A stretch of 43,153 nucleotides of DNA from a virus. The notes beneath the pieces are model-generated. The model was not told the origin of the DNA, made no database searches, and saw only the letters and a list, made by a program, of their open reading frames with translations. Below, one piece after another: positions 30,683-40,085 of the stretch; the stretch's first letter is position 1, and the number at the start of each line of letters is the position of its first letter. The stretch is from positions 1 through 43,153 of IMG/VR virus record IMGVR_UViG_3300042868_003035; one strand, 5' to 3'. Position numbers and translations under genes: made by a program.

Positions 30683-33600
30683 ATGAGTAAAGAAGCATTC
30701 TTTGAACAGTATCGCCCTCTGGCGGCTAACGTGGCTAAGGAGCTAAATGTGCCAGAGAGTGCTATCTTGTCTCACTGGGCAGTAGAGACAGCTTACGGCA
30801 AGTCTATCATACCCGGCACTAACAATCTGGGTAACATCAAAGACGTGAGTGCGGCTGGCACTGGGGTTGCTGCCGTGGACAACGAGACAAAGACTACAGA
30901 TCGCTACCGTAAATACGCTGACTTCAATGCTAGCGCAGCAGACTACGCCGACCTGATTAAGCGTAAGCATCCGGGGGCCATGAATCAGACCTCAGCGCAA
31001 GGCTTTGCTGAAGCGCTTAAGAAGTCGGGATACTTTGAGAGCGATTACGGAGTGGCTAATATCACCAAGGTTGCTGGAGAGAAGTACACGCCATCCGACC
31101 CAAGGCTGGCTGAAGCCCGTAATGCTACGGCAGCGCTGAGGGCAAGCATTGCTAAGCCACTGGCTGCGTCTGAGGATACAGCTAGGCTCGACCTACGCAT
31201 GCGGCAAGCGAGAGAAGACAAAGCGCTGCTTGAAGAGAATGCACCCAGCTTGCTTACTTCAGCAGCCGCAGCTATGGTGGGTAACACAGACTTCCAGATA
31301 GGCGGTGCCATCAAGGAAATGATCTGGGGGCCAAAGCATCAGCCAGAGCCGGGGTTTGTTCCCGACATGGCGTTGCTCCAAAAGGAGACTAACAACGGGG
31401 CTGACCGTGATCTGATCGACGATTACGCCAAAGCTAAAAGCAAGGCCGAGGCTGCTGAAATTCTTGCTAAGTGGGAGGAAGAGAACTTCCGGCTAAAGAC
31501 TGTAATGGCTAATGGCAAGGTAGCAGGCTTAGCCCTAAGCTTTGCCGCTGAGCTACCCACGTTCTCCAACCTAATCCCTGCGGTAGCCGCTGCCAAGACT
31601 ATGCGGATGTTTGGTAAGGGCAGTGAGACTTTGGCAGCATCGGGCGCAGGCTTTGGCACAGTTGCGAAGTCGGCTATCACTGAAAACGTTCTGGGCGGTA
31701 CGGCTGTAGAAGCCCTACGACAGGGCCTTACAGGCGATTACAGCCTCTTGGATTTGGGGCTGAGCGTCACAGTAGACACGGTGTTTGGACTAGGCGTAGC
31801 GGGGCTACAAATTCGTGGCAGGGCACCCGGCCTCGACATTAACGAAGCTACTGGGCAGGCAGTACGGCGCGAAGTCGAGTATGCTGCAAAGGCTGAGCAA
31901 GAGCTAGGGGGCGGAGCTACCGCCACTGAGCTACGCAAGACCATGGATCGTATGTTCAAAGAGGACATCGACGCACCTAACAAGGCGCTTGGTGAGGACA
32001 TAGCCCCAGAGCGTAAGCTAGATGGTGAAAATGCTGCAGCGTTAGAACAGCAGGCCGTACGAGTTTACCACGGTGGTATTGATGCTGGTCAAACGGGGCC
32101 GCTGTGGTTTACTACTAGCCAGCAAAACGCTGAAGGCTGGGCACGCAAAGCAGGCGGGTCAGTATTTTATGTAGACCTTCCACCTAATCACCCTTCACTT
32201 AAAACAGATAAGGAATTTGGCGTTCTGCCCCCACCCAACTTTGAACTTAGCGCAGAATGGGCAAACAAACGCAGACTCTTATCAACTGAGTTATCAACTG
32301 AGGATAGTTCTAGCGGAAATCTGAGAGCTTTTTCGGAATCGGTTGCGCGTGCTAAGACTCGCGCTAACTTTGGCGAGCCGGGGTCGTTGCAAGCAAGAGA
32401 GGACTTGTTCAGGCCCGGTGCAGTATCTGAAAAAGAAATCAGTACCTACACGGGCGGTAAGCTTACGACACTCGACGAGCTTAACGCGCTGCCTTCTGGC
32501 GTGCATTTTATGGGCAAGCAGGATGACACCATTAAGCCTGCGGTAGACACAGCGATGCGTCTAGCACAGCGGTTCCTTGGCAACGACTTTCGTATTACCG
32601 TAGCTAGCTCGAAGATTCCGACTACCAAAGAAGACGGTACTACCGTCTTCGCTAACGCCGCTATCATGCAGGTCAGTGAACGCGCAGCAATGATCCGAGT
32701 ATCCCCTGAGTTGCCGCCTGCACAGAAGGTGCGTAGCATAGTTCACGAAATCGGGCACGCTATCTTCAATAGGGAGATTGGTAACGTTGACGGTGAGCAA
32801 CTGCTAGCCTTACAGAAAGCGTTTCGTAACTTCCTTACCGAAACTGATGGGGCAGCGCAGAGGGCTAAACGCTACAGCGTTACTAACGTTGACCAAATGC
32901 CGGATGTGGCAAACCCACCGCTGCTCACTACACAGTATCAGCGTAGCTGGGACGAGTTTAGTGCTGAGCAATTTGTTAAGTATATTGAGGCTGACGTTAG
33001 AAAGAACAACTCGCTTGGGCTTACTAGGCAGACGGTGCTGCTGCTACAGCAAGCTATAAGCAAAGCGCTTCAGTTCTTGCGCCTAGCAAAGCGAGAAGCT
33101 ATAGGCGTAACGGACGAGTACAAGGCTTTCTTTGACTCAATCGTAGCAGACATTATCGAGCCAGCTAGGCCCACTCTGACGCTCAAGCCTTCCGGCCCGG
33201 CGCAAGAGCAGCTTAGCCGAGCGACCGCAACTGACGTGGTAAACGAGATTCAGACCGATCCCGATGCCGTCAAGTACGGCCTGACTATAGCGCCCATCAA
33301 CACACCCGCTGAGCGCAAACAAGCGCAGGCCATGCTGGCCTTGCACAAGCAAGCAGAAGCATGGGCGATTAAGAACCCAAAGGACGCTAACTGGGATAAG
33401 AGAGCGCAGAACCTAACAGATAACCGCGTATTCAACGTGGCCTCTGTGGGCTTGACGATGCTCAAATCCGAGAGCCCCTTGGTTCGCATGATTGCTAGTC
33501 AACTAGTTGAGGACGCTAGCGGAGTAAGCGGTAAGCATGTAGCCACAGCTTCGATTAACAAAGAGTTGATAAACCAGAAGCTGATGGGTAACGTTGTGCT

Positions 33601-35656
33601 AGACATTGAGGGGGCTTACGGCTTCTGGTCTAGCCAGCACGGCGGTAGCATCAGAGACGATCTGATAGGCGGCACGAAGCGCAAAGAATTTGACAACTTA
33701 GTAGCTGCTGAGATTGAGGCACGGCTACGTACCAATGAAGCAGTTACGCGGGACGCCAATGTGAAAGCTGCGGCTGATTCTATAGAATCAGCCTATCAGC
33801 GCATGGCTAATGCGCAGCGCTCAGCAGATACTCTAGGTGCAGGCGGTTTGCCTGACTCTAGCCGTGGGTATATGCCACACAAAATGAGCGCAAAGGCTGT
33901 GCTCAATTTGACTAACGAGCAGAGCCGGATACTTCATAGCGCATTGACTGACCAGTTCGTAGGCTTGGGGTGGGATACAACCATGGCCGATAAGGTAGCT
34001 TCGCAGTATATGAAGCGAGTACGGGATCGGGCTAGCGGCGATTACGGCAGTGCTATCGGCGGTAGGCGCGACTCTGAGAGTCTGGTTGAAGAAGCTCTGC
34101 GCTCTATGGAACTGCCTGATGACGTTATCAAAGCGCACATGGCAAAGTACAATAAGGGCGGGGCTAGCTTCACTAAGAAGCGCATTGACCTAGACCTAAA
34201 CCGAGTATACGACACGCCAACTGGGCCATTCAAACTGCTCGACATATTCGAGACTAATCACATCGAACTACTACGTTCACAGGCGGGTAGGGTTAGCGGT
34301 GAAGTCGCACTAACCCAGTGGGGCGTCCGGGGCAAGCCGGGCCTTAAGTTGCTGCGAGACGCCATGGAGTTTGGCGAAGACGGCAAACGGGCTAGCATCG
34401 CTGACAAAGAAGCCTTCGATCAGATGGCAGCAGAGTTCATGAACGAGCCGTTTGGCACACAAGCGGGTAAGTTCATGCAGCGAGCTATGGGCGCTAATAG
34501 CCTTGTTCGGCTGGGTGGTCTAGTCTACTCGCAGATATCAGAGACGCTTAACGGTATTGCTAGCTTAGGAGTTGTGCGAGCAGCTTTGTCGGTAGCCGCT
34601 GTACCTCGTCTGCACGGCGAGATTAAAGCGCTAGTGCGTGGCGAAAAGGTGGACAACCCGTTTCTGACTAGCATTGAGTTAGCAGGTGGCGCTGAGTTTG
34701 GTACTAAGGAGTACAAGCTTGTCCTCCCTTACGATGATCCTAGCAGCCAGTACCCAACCTACGGGCAAGACACACTTACACTAACTGATCGGCTAATTCG
34801 TGGCGGTGGGCATCTACAGTCTAAGCTTAGCGGCTGGCGCTATGTGCATAGTGCCCAGCAGCGAGGCATGGCTGAGCAAATCGTTCAGAAAATCTTAAAG
34901 TACGTTAAGGACGGCAAGGAAGACGTTGCTTTGCAACAGTTCGGCATAACACCTGAACTAAGGGCACAGATCAGTGCTGACCTTAACAAGATCGCTACCT
35001 TCGATGGTTCGGGCAATCTGCTCAGCCTAGATGTCACTAAGATGACAGACCCTGACCAGCGCACCGCTTTGATACAAGCCGTATGGCGTGGCACAAACCA
35101 GATCATCCAAGGCACTTATATCGGTGAACGCGGCAAGTGGGCGCATGACGGCTGGCTACAGCTACTCACGCAGTTCCGTACCTTCTCGTTAGTCTCTATG
35201 GAGAAGCAGTGGGGGAGGCAGCGCAATAGCCGTGGCGTAGTTGGTGCTGGCGGCATTATCCTAGGCAGCATGGCTATGGCAGTCCCTATCCACATGGCGA
35301 GGGTATACGCTAGTAGCATAGGCCGACCAGACCAAGACGAGTACATTGACGACAGACTTCAGCCGCAGCACGTGGCTAGGGCCGTTATGAACTACGTTGG
35401 AACGGTTGGCTTAGCAGGCGACTTTGTTGATCTGCTTACCGCACCGTTACCAGAAGACTCGGGTATAAAGCCAACAGGCGGTAGGGCCGGTGTAGAGAGT
35501 AGCTTTGTAGGTAACTACGTGCTACCCGCTTCGAGTCTTGTGGACGACATGTGGAAGTATATCCAAAGCCCAACAGAACTAGACGATGCGGTTAAAGCCG
35601 CGCCGCTTAGCCGACTGCCTTACTTAGTACCGTTCTTTAATACGCTTAAGGACTAA
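30683..35656 (+). CDS. Giant ejection protein, gp16-like, with glucosaminidase, possible ART-like and zinc-protease segments
   Basis: A 1657-residue protein in the T7 gp16 position. The N-terminal 150 residues resemble a glucosaminidase-type peptidoglycan hydrolase (catalytic E35 in HWAVETAYGKS, then NNLGNIK and YRKYADFNASAADYADL), whereas T7 gp16 uses a lytic transglycosylase. Residues about 461-510 (VYHGG...LWFTTSQQNAEGWA...VFYVDL) resemble an ADP-ribosyltransferase fold. H688-E-I-G-H692 with E758/E762 (WDEFSAEQFV) forms a gluzincin-like zinc-protease signature. The remaining ~850 residues are long helices like the channel-forming part of gp16. If ejected, these domains would act in the host envelope or cytoplasm. 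Confidence 0.88.
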   Translation: MSKEAFFEQYRPLAANVAKELNVPESAILSHWAVETAYGKSIIPGTNNLGNIKDVSAAGTGVAAVDNETKTTDRYRKYADFNASAADYADLIKRKHPGAMNQTSAQGFAEALKKSGYFESDYGVANITKVAGEKYTPSDPRLAEARNATAALRASIAKPLAASEDTARLDLRMRQAREDKALLEENAPSLLTSAAAAMVGNTDFQIGGAIKEMIWGPKHQPEPGFVPDMALLQKETNNGADRDLIDDYAKAKSKAEAAEILAKWEEENFRLKTVMANGKVAGLALSFAAELPTFSNLIPAVAAAKTMRMFGKGSETLAASGAGFGTVAKSAITENVLGGTAVEALRQGLTGDYSLLDLGLSVTVDTVFGLGVAGLQIRGRAPGLDINEATGQAVRREVEYAAKAEQELGGGATATELRKTMDRMFKEDIDAPNKALGEDIAPERKLDGENAAALEQQAVRVYHGGIDAGQTGPLWFTTSQQNAEGWARKAGGSVFYVDLPPNHPSLKTDKEFGVLPPPNFELSAEWANKRRLLSTELSTEDSSSGNLRAFSESVARAKTRANFGEPGSLQAREDLFRPGAVSEKEISTYTGGKLTTLDELNALPSGVHFMGKQDDTIKPAVDTAMRLAQRFLGNDFRITVASSKIPTTKEDGTTVFANAAIMQVSERAAMIRVSPELPPAQKVRSIVHEIGHAIFNREIGNVDGEQLLALQKAFRNFLTETDGAAQRAKRYSVTNVDQMPDVANPPLLTTQYQRSWDEFSAEQFVKYIEADVRKNNSLGLTRQTVLLLQQAISKALQFLRLAKREAIGVTDEYKAFFDSIVADIIEPARPTLTLKPSGPAQEQLSRATATDVVNEIQTDPDAVKYGLTIAPINTPAERKQAQAMLALHKQAEAWAIKNPKDANWDKRAQNLTDNRVFNVASVGLTMLKSESPLVRMIASQLVEDASGVSGKHVATASINKELINQKLMGNVVLDIEGAYGFWSSQHGGSIRDDLIGGTKRKEFDNLVAAEIEARLRTNEAVTRDANVKAAADSIESAYQRMANAQRSADTLGAGGLPDSSRGYMPHKMSAKAVLNLTNEQSRILHSALTDQFVGLGWDTTMADKVASQYMKRVRDRASGDYGSAIGGRRDSESLVEEALRSMELPDDVIKAHMAKYNKGGASFTKKRIDLDLNRVYDTPTGPFKLLDIFETNHIELLRSQAGRVSGEVALTQWGVRGKPGLKLLRDAMEFGEDGKRASIADKEAFDQMAAEFMNEPFGTQAGKFMQRAMGANSLVRLGGLVYSQISETLNGIASLGVVRAALSVAAVPRLHGEIKALVRGEKVDNPFLTSIELAGGAEFGTKEYKLVLPYDDPSSQYPTYGQDTLTLTDRLIRGGGHLQSKLSGWRYVHSAQQRGMAEQIVQKILKYVKDGKEDVALQQFGITPELRAQISADLNKIATFDGSGNLLSLDVTKMTDPDQRTALIQAVWRGTNQIIQGTYIGERGKWAHDGWLQLLTQFRTFSLVSMEKQWGRQRNSRGVVGAGGIILGSMAMAVPIHMARVYASSIGRPDQDEYIDDRLQPQHVARAVMNYVGTVGLAGDFVDLLTAPLPEDSGIKPTGGRAGVESSFVGNYVLPASSLVDDMWKYIQSPTELDDAVKAAPLSRLPYLVPFFNTLKD

Positions 35657-35661
35657 CTTTT

Positions 35662-35678
35662 AGTACCTATAGTACACG
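35662..35678 (+). promoter_or_regulatory. Candidate phage RNA polymerase promoter, copy 5 (tail spike)
   Basis: AGTACCTATAGTACACG, preceded by CTTTT, contains CTATAG like the core of T7 promoters. It lies before the tail spike gene, where T7 has phi17, and abuts a terminator hairpin. Confidence 0.6.
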
Positions 35679-35715
35679 ACCCTAGTTTACCTCGACAGTA
35701 AGCTAGGGTATTTTT
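35679..35715 (+). terminator. Rho-independent terminator before tail spike gene
   Basis: ACCCTAGTTTAC (35679-35690) pairs with GTAAGCTAGGGT (35698-35709) with one T-G pair, around a seven-base loop, followed by ATTTTT. It can end transcripts coming through the ejection genes. It begins directly after the promoter-like motif, so it would also be the leader of a transcript from that promoter. Confidence 0.85.
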
Positions 35716-35730
35716 CTATTTGGAGGGCTA

Positions 35731-37725
35731 ATGCCTACACCTACTGAGCAACTACTCAGCCGCACAGTATTTGCTACTGATGGCTCCACAACTATCTGGG
35801 ACTTTTCTTTTTCTGGGGGTTATCTTGACCCCGCACACGTTAAGGCCTACACTGAAGATTCTTTAGGCTCGCGTACACTAATCACGGTTACGCCGAGCAT
35901 GCTGATTGGCACGTATCAACTTCAGATTACGCCGCCGCTCCCTACTGGGCTATCGTTAGTAATCTACCGAGACACACCAAAGGACTTACCGCTTGTCGAT
36001 TTCACAGACGAGTCGGGATTTAGCGAAATAGCACTAGACACTAATGCTAAGCAAGCGGTGTTTATTGCCGCCGAAACACAAGATGCACTTGGCACTTATA
36101 GTACTACAGCAGCGGGGCTAGCCGCCGCTGCTGCCTCAGCCAGTGCTGCTTCAGCTTCCGCTTTCGCTGCCGCCTCCCTCGCTTCAGCTAACGCCGCCAT
36201 AGCAAGCCCGGTTGCCGCGCCAACCTTGGCCGCTGCTAGCAAAACGGTGCCCGTAGATGCTGACGTAATACCTATTATTGACAGTGCTGCTGGTAACATT
36301 CTTAAAAAGATTTCTTGGTTAAGTATAAAAACAGCTTTGTACGGTCTGTTTGTACGGTTAACTGATCTTGCAAGCAATGCTGGGGCCACCTTAGTAGGTT
36401 ATCTTCCCGCTGGCACTGGTGCTGTGGCGACTAATGTGCAGGCAAAATTGCGCGAGAGTGTTAGCGTTGGGGATTTTGGAGCAGTTGGAAATGGTATAGT
36501 CAATGATGCGGCGGCAATTCAGGCGGCTATTACCGCAACTGCTGCGGGCGGTACATTATTTTTCCCAGCCGGTAATTACATTATTTCCAGTCAGTTAACT
36601 ATCAGCAAAGCAATTACCATTCGCGGAAGCACTCAGTATCAAACGGCCATTATTGCTGTGGCTTGCTCTGGTCTTTTAATATCTTTTGCCTCTCACGTAC
36701 AACTTCATAATCTTGAAATTGCTGCTTCAGTGAGGCACACAGTAACACCAAATGCCTATATCGGAATTGATGTTGCTGGCTCCACTGGAACTCGCCCGTT
36801 TAACCACGTTTACCGTGACGTATTTATTGATGGGTTCTCTATCGGCTATCGCTCTGCTTGGCTTTGGTCATCTACCTTTTCTAATTTTAAAACCGGCGCT
36901 TGTCCAGTTGGTATTAAAGCAACAAATCTAAGCGTTAATAATGTTGTAAACGGATGTTCGTTTTCTGGCGCTGCTGGACTTGTTGGCAGCAGAGGACTGC
37001 AGCTTGACGGAAATACTGACCCAACAGAAGGGTGGATGATTTCAGATACTCTATTTGATGACTTTGAAATAAGCATCGAGGGTATTGCTGCCACTCATGT
37101 TTATGTTAGCAATTGCATCATTGATCACAACAGAGTTAACGGAATTTTAATTAGTGGTTCTGGCGCAAACTTTGGCGGGAATTGGATTGTTCGCGGGTGC
37201 TACATTGCAATGCAAGGCGCATCTGGCGACGCGGCAATCAAAAGCACAAATGCTGCAAGCAACACTCAGAACCGTGGGAATATCATCACAGGGAACCAAG
37301 TGCTTGTTTATGCTGGAAGTACTTGCATTAACGGCATCCAGATGTCTGGCTCTCAGGCTATTAATAACGTAATCACCGATAACACTATTAAAGGTTTTTC
37401 GACTTACGACATTAGGACAAATACCGGCCCAGACATTGTTACAAACAATAGTTGTCAATCTGCAATCGCAACGAACCTGCTTATTGCGGGTAGCTCAATC
37501 GTAAAAAACAATCGTGGTGTTTTGAACTTTGCTGAATTCACCCAGTTTGAAACACTTGGGCAGAATAAAGTAACTTGGTCTTACAGCATTCCGACAACTG
37601 GAACTTGGACGCAAGGCGACATTTGCTGGAAGAGCAATGTGACTGCGGGTGGTTCTCCGGGCTGGCATTGCACTACTGGTGGAACACCCGGAACATGGAA
37701 AGCTATGGCGGTTGTAGCAGCATAA
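35731..37725 (+). CDS. Tail spike: T7 fibre anchor plus pectate-lyase-type beta-helix
   Basis: A 664-residue receptor-binding protein. Residues 1-130 match the T7 gp17 N-terminal anchor (TVFATDGSTTIWDFSF to NAKQAVFIAAETQDALG), which binds the tail nozzle. An Ala/Ser-rich linker follows (about 130-165), then from about residue 246 a pectate-lyase-like beta-helix (VGDFGAVGNGIVNDAAAIQ, then GGTLFFPAGNYIISSQLTI) likely to cleave capsular or O-antigen polysaccharide. The end GWHCTTGGTPGTWKAM is a common tail-spike closing motif. From roughly 36290 onward the DNA becomes AT-richer and loses the CTAG-rich style of its neighbours, a sign of module exchange. Confidence 0.92.
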   Translation: MPTPTEQLLSRTVFATDGSTTIWDFSFSGGYLDPAHVKAYTEDSLGSRTLITVTPSMLIGTYQLQITPPLPTGLSLVIYRDTPKDLPLVDFTDESGFSEIALDTNAKQAVFIAAETQDALGTYSTTAAGLAAAAASASAASASAFAAASLASANAAIASPVAAPTLAAASKTVPVDADVIPIIDSAAGNILKKISWLSIKTALYGLFVRLTDLASNAGATLVGYLPAGTGAVATNVQAKLRESVSVGDFGAVGNGIVNDAAAIQAAITATAAGGTLFFPAGNYIISSQLTISKAITIRGSTQYQTAIIAVACSGLLISFASHVQLHNLEIAASVRHTVTPNAYIGIDVAGSTGTRPFNHVYRDVFIDGFSIGYRSAWLWSSTFSNFKTGACPVGIKATNLSVNNVVNGCSFSGAAGLVGSRGLQLDGNTDPTEGWMISDTLFDDFEISIEGIAATHVYVSNCIIDHNRVNGILISGSGANFGGNWIVRGCYIAMQGASGDAAIKSTNAASNTQNRGNIITGNQVLVYAGSTCINGIQMSGSQAINNVITDNTIKGFSTYDIRTNTGPDIVTNNSCQSAIATNLLIAGSSIVKNNRGVLNFAEFTQFETLGQNKVTWSYSIPTTGTWTQGDICWKSNVTAGGSPGWHCTTGGTPGTWKAMAVVAA

Positions 37726-37774
37726 CCTTAGTTGCTAAACAAATCATCTACAATTTAAATAAGTAACGATAACA

Positions 37775-37954
37775 ATGAGCGTTTTATTAACTACCAACGA
37801 AGCTGTTAAAGCTAGCCCCCCTGTCGCTGTTGTAAGCTTAAACTTGGTGGGCGTGCAGTTGCAAGACTGGGTGCTTATTGTCACCCTCGTATACACACTG
37901 CTGCAAGTTTACTTCTTGCTACGCGACCGCTGGTGGAAGCAACGAAAGGAATAG
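37775..37954 (+). CDS. Class II-type holin
   Basis: A 59-residue protein starting at ATG 37775. It has a hydrophobic segment at about residues 30-49 (LQDWVLIVTLVYTLLQVYFLL), followed by charged RDRWWKQRKE. The QDWV...YTLLQ...LLRD pattern is typical of small phage holins, and the place before the terminase genes matches T7 gp17.5. It would permeabilise the inner membrane at lysis. There is no strong Shine-Dalgarno sequence, which may delay its expression. Confidence 0.85.
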   Translation: MSVLLTTNEAVKASPPVAVVSLNLVGVQLQDWVLIVTLVYTLLQVYFLLRDRWWKQRKE

Positions 37955-37955
37955 C

Positions 37956-38282
37956 ATGGCAGCTACAGAAAAAGTCCTAGGCGACTTACACAAGGCCGTA
38001 GCAATGGCCCTTACCGAGCAAGTTGCGGGGCTTAAAGTGCAGGAGCTTAACGCTGAAGGCGAGCCAGTAGAAGTGCTGGTTCGGCCTAGCCCTGCTGTGC
38101 TTAGCGCGGCTATTGCTTTTCTTAAGAACAACAATATCACGGCTGACGCTGAAGATAATGCTGCTCTACGAGAACTTGGCTTGGCTCTTAAAGCACGCCA
38201 AAAGAAACGCATACCGCAAGAGCGACTAGACGAAGCAGCCTCGCTGTTTGCTGAGCGCTTTGGCGATAGCCCGATGCAATGA
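37956..38282 (+). CDS. Terminase small subunit (DNA maturase A), gp18-like
   Basis: A 108-residue protein starting at ATG 37956, two bases after the holin stop. The frame is open further upstream but there it overlaps the holin. The segment SPAVLSAAIAFLKNNNITAD is typical of T7-type small terminases, which recognise the concatemer for packaging. It overlaps the large-subunit start by four bases. Confidence 0.9.
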   Translation: MAATEKVLGDLHKAVAMALTEQVAGLKVQELNAEGEPVEVLVRPSPAVLSAAIAFLKNNNITADAEDNAALRELGLALKARQKKRIPQERLDEAASLFAERFGDSPMQ

Positions 38283-40063
38283 AAGCAAGAGAAACCCTGC
38301 CTTTAGCACAAGCTCGCTGGGAACAGCTAGAGCTTTTGCAGACACACTATAGTTCATTCGTACCGTTCCTTGAGGACGTTATGGAAGAACTAGGTTTTAG
38401 CACTACTGATATTCAAAAAGATATTGCAGGCTACATAGCCTATGGGCCGCAGTACCTTATGGTGCAGGCTCAGCGTTCGCAGGCTAAAACAACCATTGCC
38501 GCTGCTTTCTGCGTATGGTTTCTTATACACAACCCCGCTGGCAGAACGTTAATTGTATCTGCTGGTGGGGATCAGGCTACCGACATAGCCACGCTAATTG
38601 TTCGTATCATTATGAACATGGACGTGCTGGCTTGTATGCGGCCTGATAAGGCGGCTGGCGATAGAACATCGGTAGAAGGCTTCGATATTCACCACAGCCT
38701 TAAAGGTATCGACAAGTCAGCTTCGGTTGACTGTATTGGTATTGATGCTAACTTGCAGGGTAGGCGTGCTGACCTATTAGTTCCTGACGACATCGAATCG
38801 TCTAAGAACTCAGCTACTCCTACACAGCGAGCTAAGTTGCTGCACCTAACCAAAGACTTTACTTCGATTAACCAGACCGGGCGCATCATCTGGCTGGGTA
38901 CTCCACAAACAATGGAGTCTATCTACAACAGCTTACCGGCCCGTGGCGTAGTCACGCGCATCTGGCCGGGCCGTTACCCTACCGAAGAGCAAAGAAAGCA
39001 CTACGGGGCGTCTCTGGCCCCTTTGATAGCTCAGCGGTTAGCAGCTAATCCACAATTAGCACAGGGCGGGGGTTTGCTTGGCGACCAAGGTCAACCAATA
39101 GACCCTGAACTGCTTGACGAAGAGACGTTGCAAAAGAAAGAGCGTGACCAAGGCACGCCATACTTTCAGCTTCAGCACATGCTGAACACGGCCATGATGG
39201 ACGCTTTGCGCTATCCGCTTAAATCGGAACGCATTACAGTGCTTGAGGGCGCGGGTGGGGTATTTCCACTGAGCGTAGTTCGGGGCATGACCCAGACCTA
39301 CCTTAAAGACTACAGTGTGCATGAGCATGCCTTTAAGTTAAGCTTACCTCACGATGTGAGCAAGGAAGTGTCAAAGCTGCAATCAGCAGTCTTCTACATT
39401 GACCCTGCTGGCGGTGGCGCTAACGCTGACGAGACGGCTTACGCTGCCGGTGGCTACCTGAACGGTAACATCTTCAGCCTGCTTGTAGGTGGCATACCCG
39501 GTGGCTATGATCCTGACAAACTAGAAACGCTGGCGCTTTTAATCAAGCAGATAGAAAGCATTGCCGCTGTGCCCATGGTTTGCAAGATCGAAAAGAACAT
39601 GGGCTTTGGTGCGTTCCGTGCGGTGTTTGCGCCCATACTGCGTAAACAGTGCCCGAACGTAGGCTTAGAAGACGATCTAGTTACAGGCCAGAAAGAAGCC
39701 CGGATTATCAATACGCTAGAGCCTGTAATGGGCCGAGGTTCTTTGATATTTACCGAGCAAGCCATAAGGCATGACCTTGAATCTAGCTCTCGCTATGGCG
39801 CTCAGCAGCGACTGACCTATAGCTTTTTCTACCAGCTTGCTAAGATTAGCATGACTAGGAATGCACTCGTGCACGATGACCGTATAGACGCGGTTGAGGG
39901 CATGGTGCGACATTTTACCGAGGCGCTAGCAGTTGATCAAAAGAAACAACTTGCTGCCCTTGCAGCTAAGGTACACGCCGAGGCTATCTCCGACCCTCTG
40001 GGTTATAAACGATATACTAGCGGCCAACCTAAACGGCCTAGTATGTTAAAACGCCGCAGGTAA
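38279..40063 (+). CDS. Terminase large subunit (DNA maturase B), gp19-like
   Basis: A 594-residue packaging motor. The ATPase has a variant Walker A around K70 (AQRSQAKTT) and a Walker B ending D170-D171 (LLVPDDIES). The nuclease domain has VFYIDPAGGGANADETAY and later acidic residues (HDDRIDAVEG). Size matches T7 gp19 (586). T7-type terminases of this kind usually produce direct terminal repeats, which matters for where the physical ends lie. Confidence 0.95.
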   Translation: MKARETLPLAQARWEQLELLQTHYSSFVPFLEDVMEELGFSTTDIQKDIAGYIAYGPQYLMVQAQRSQAKTTIAAAFCVWFLIHNPAGRTLIVSAGGDQATDIATLIVRIIMNMDVLACMRPDKAAGDRTSVEGFDIHHSLKGIDKSASVDCIGIDANLQGRRADLLVPDDIESSKNSATPTQRAKLLHLTKDFTSINQTGRIIWLGTPQTMESIYNSLPARGVVTRIWPGRYPTEEQRKHYGASLAPLIAQRLAANPQLAQGGGLLGDQGQPIDPELLDEETLQKKERDQGTPYFQLQHMLNTAMMDALRYPLKSERITVLEGAGGVFPLSVVRGMTQTYLKDYSVHEHAFKLSLPHDVSKEVSKLQSAVFYIDPAGGGANADETAYAAGGYLNGNIFSLLVGGIPGGYDPDKLETLALLIKQIESIAAVPMVCKIEKNMGFGAFRAVFAPILRKQCPNVGLEDDLVTGQKEARIINTLEPVMGRGSLIFTEQAIRHDLESSSRYGAQQRLTYSFFYQLAKISMTRNALVHDDRIDAVEGMVRHFTEALAVDQKKQLAALAAKVHAEAISDPLGYKRYTSGQPKRPSMLKRRR

Positions 40064-40085
40064 CTGCCTAACATAAGGAGCGCTA

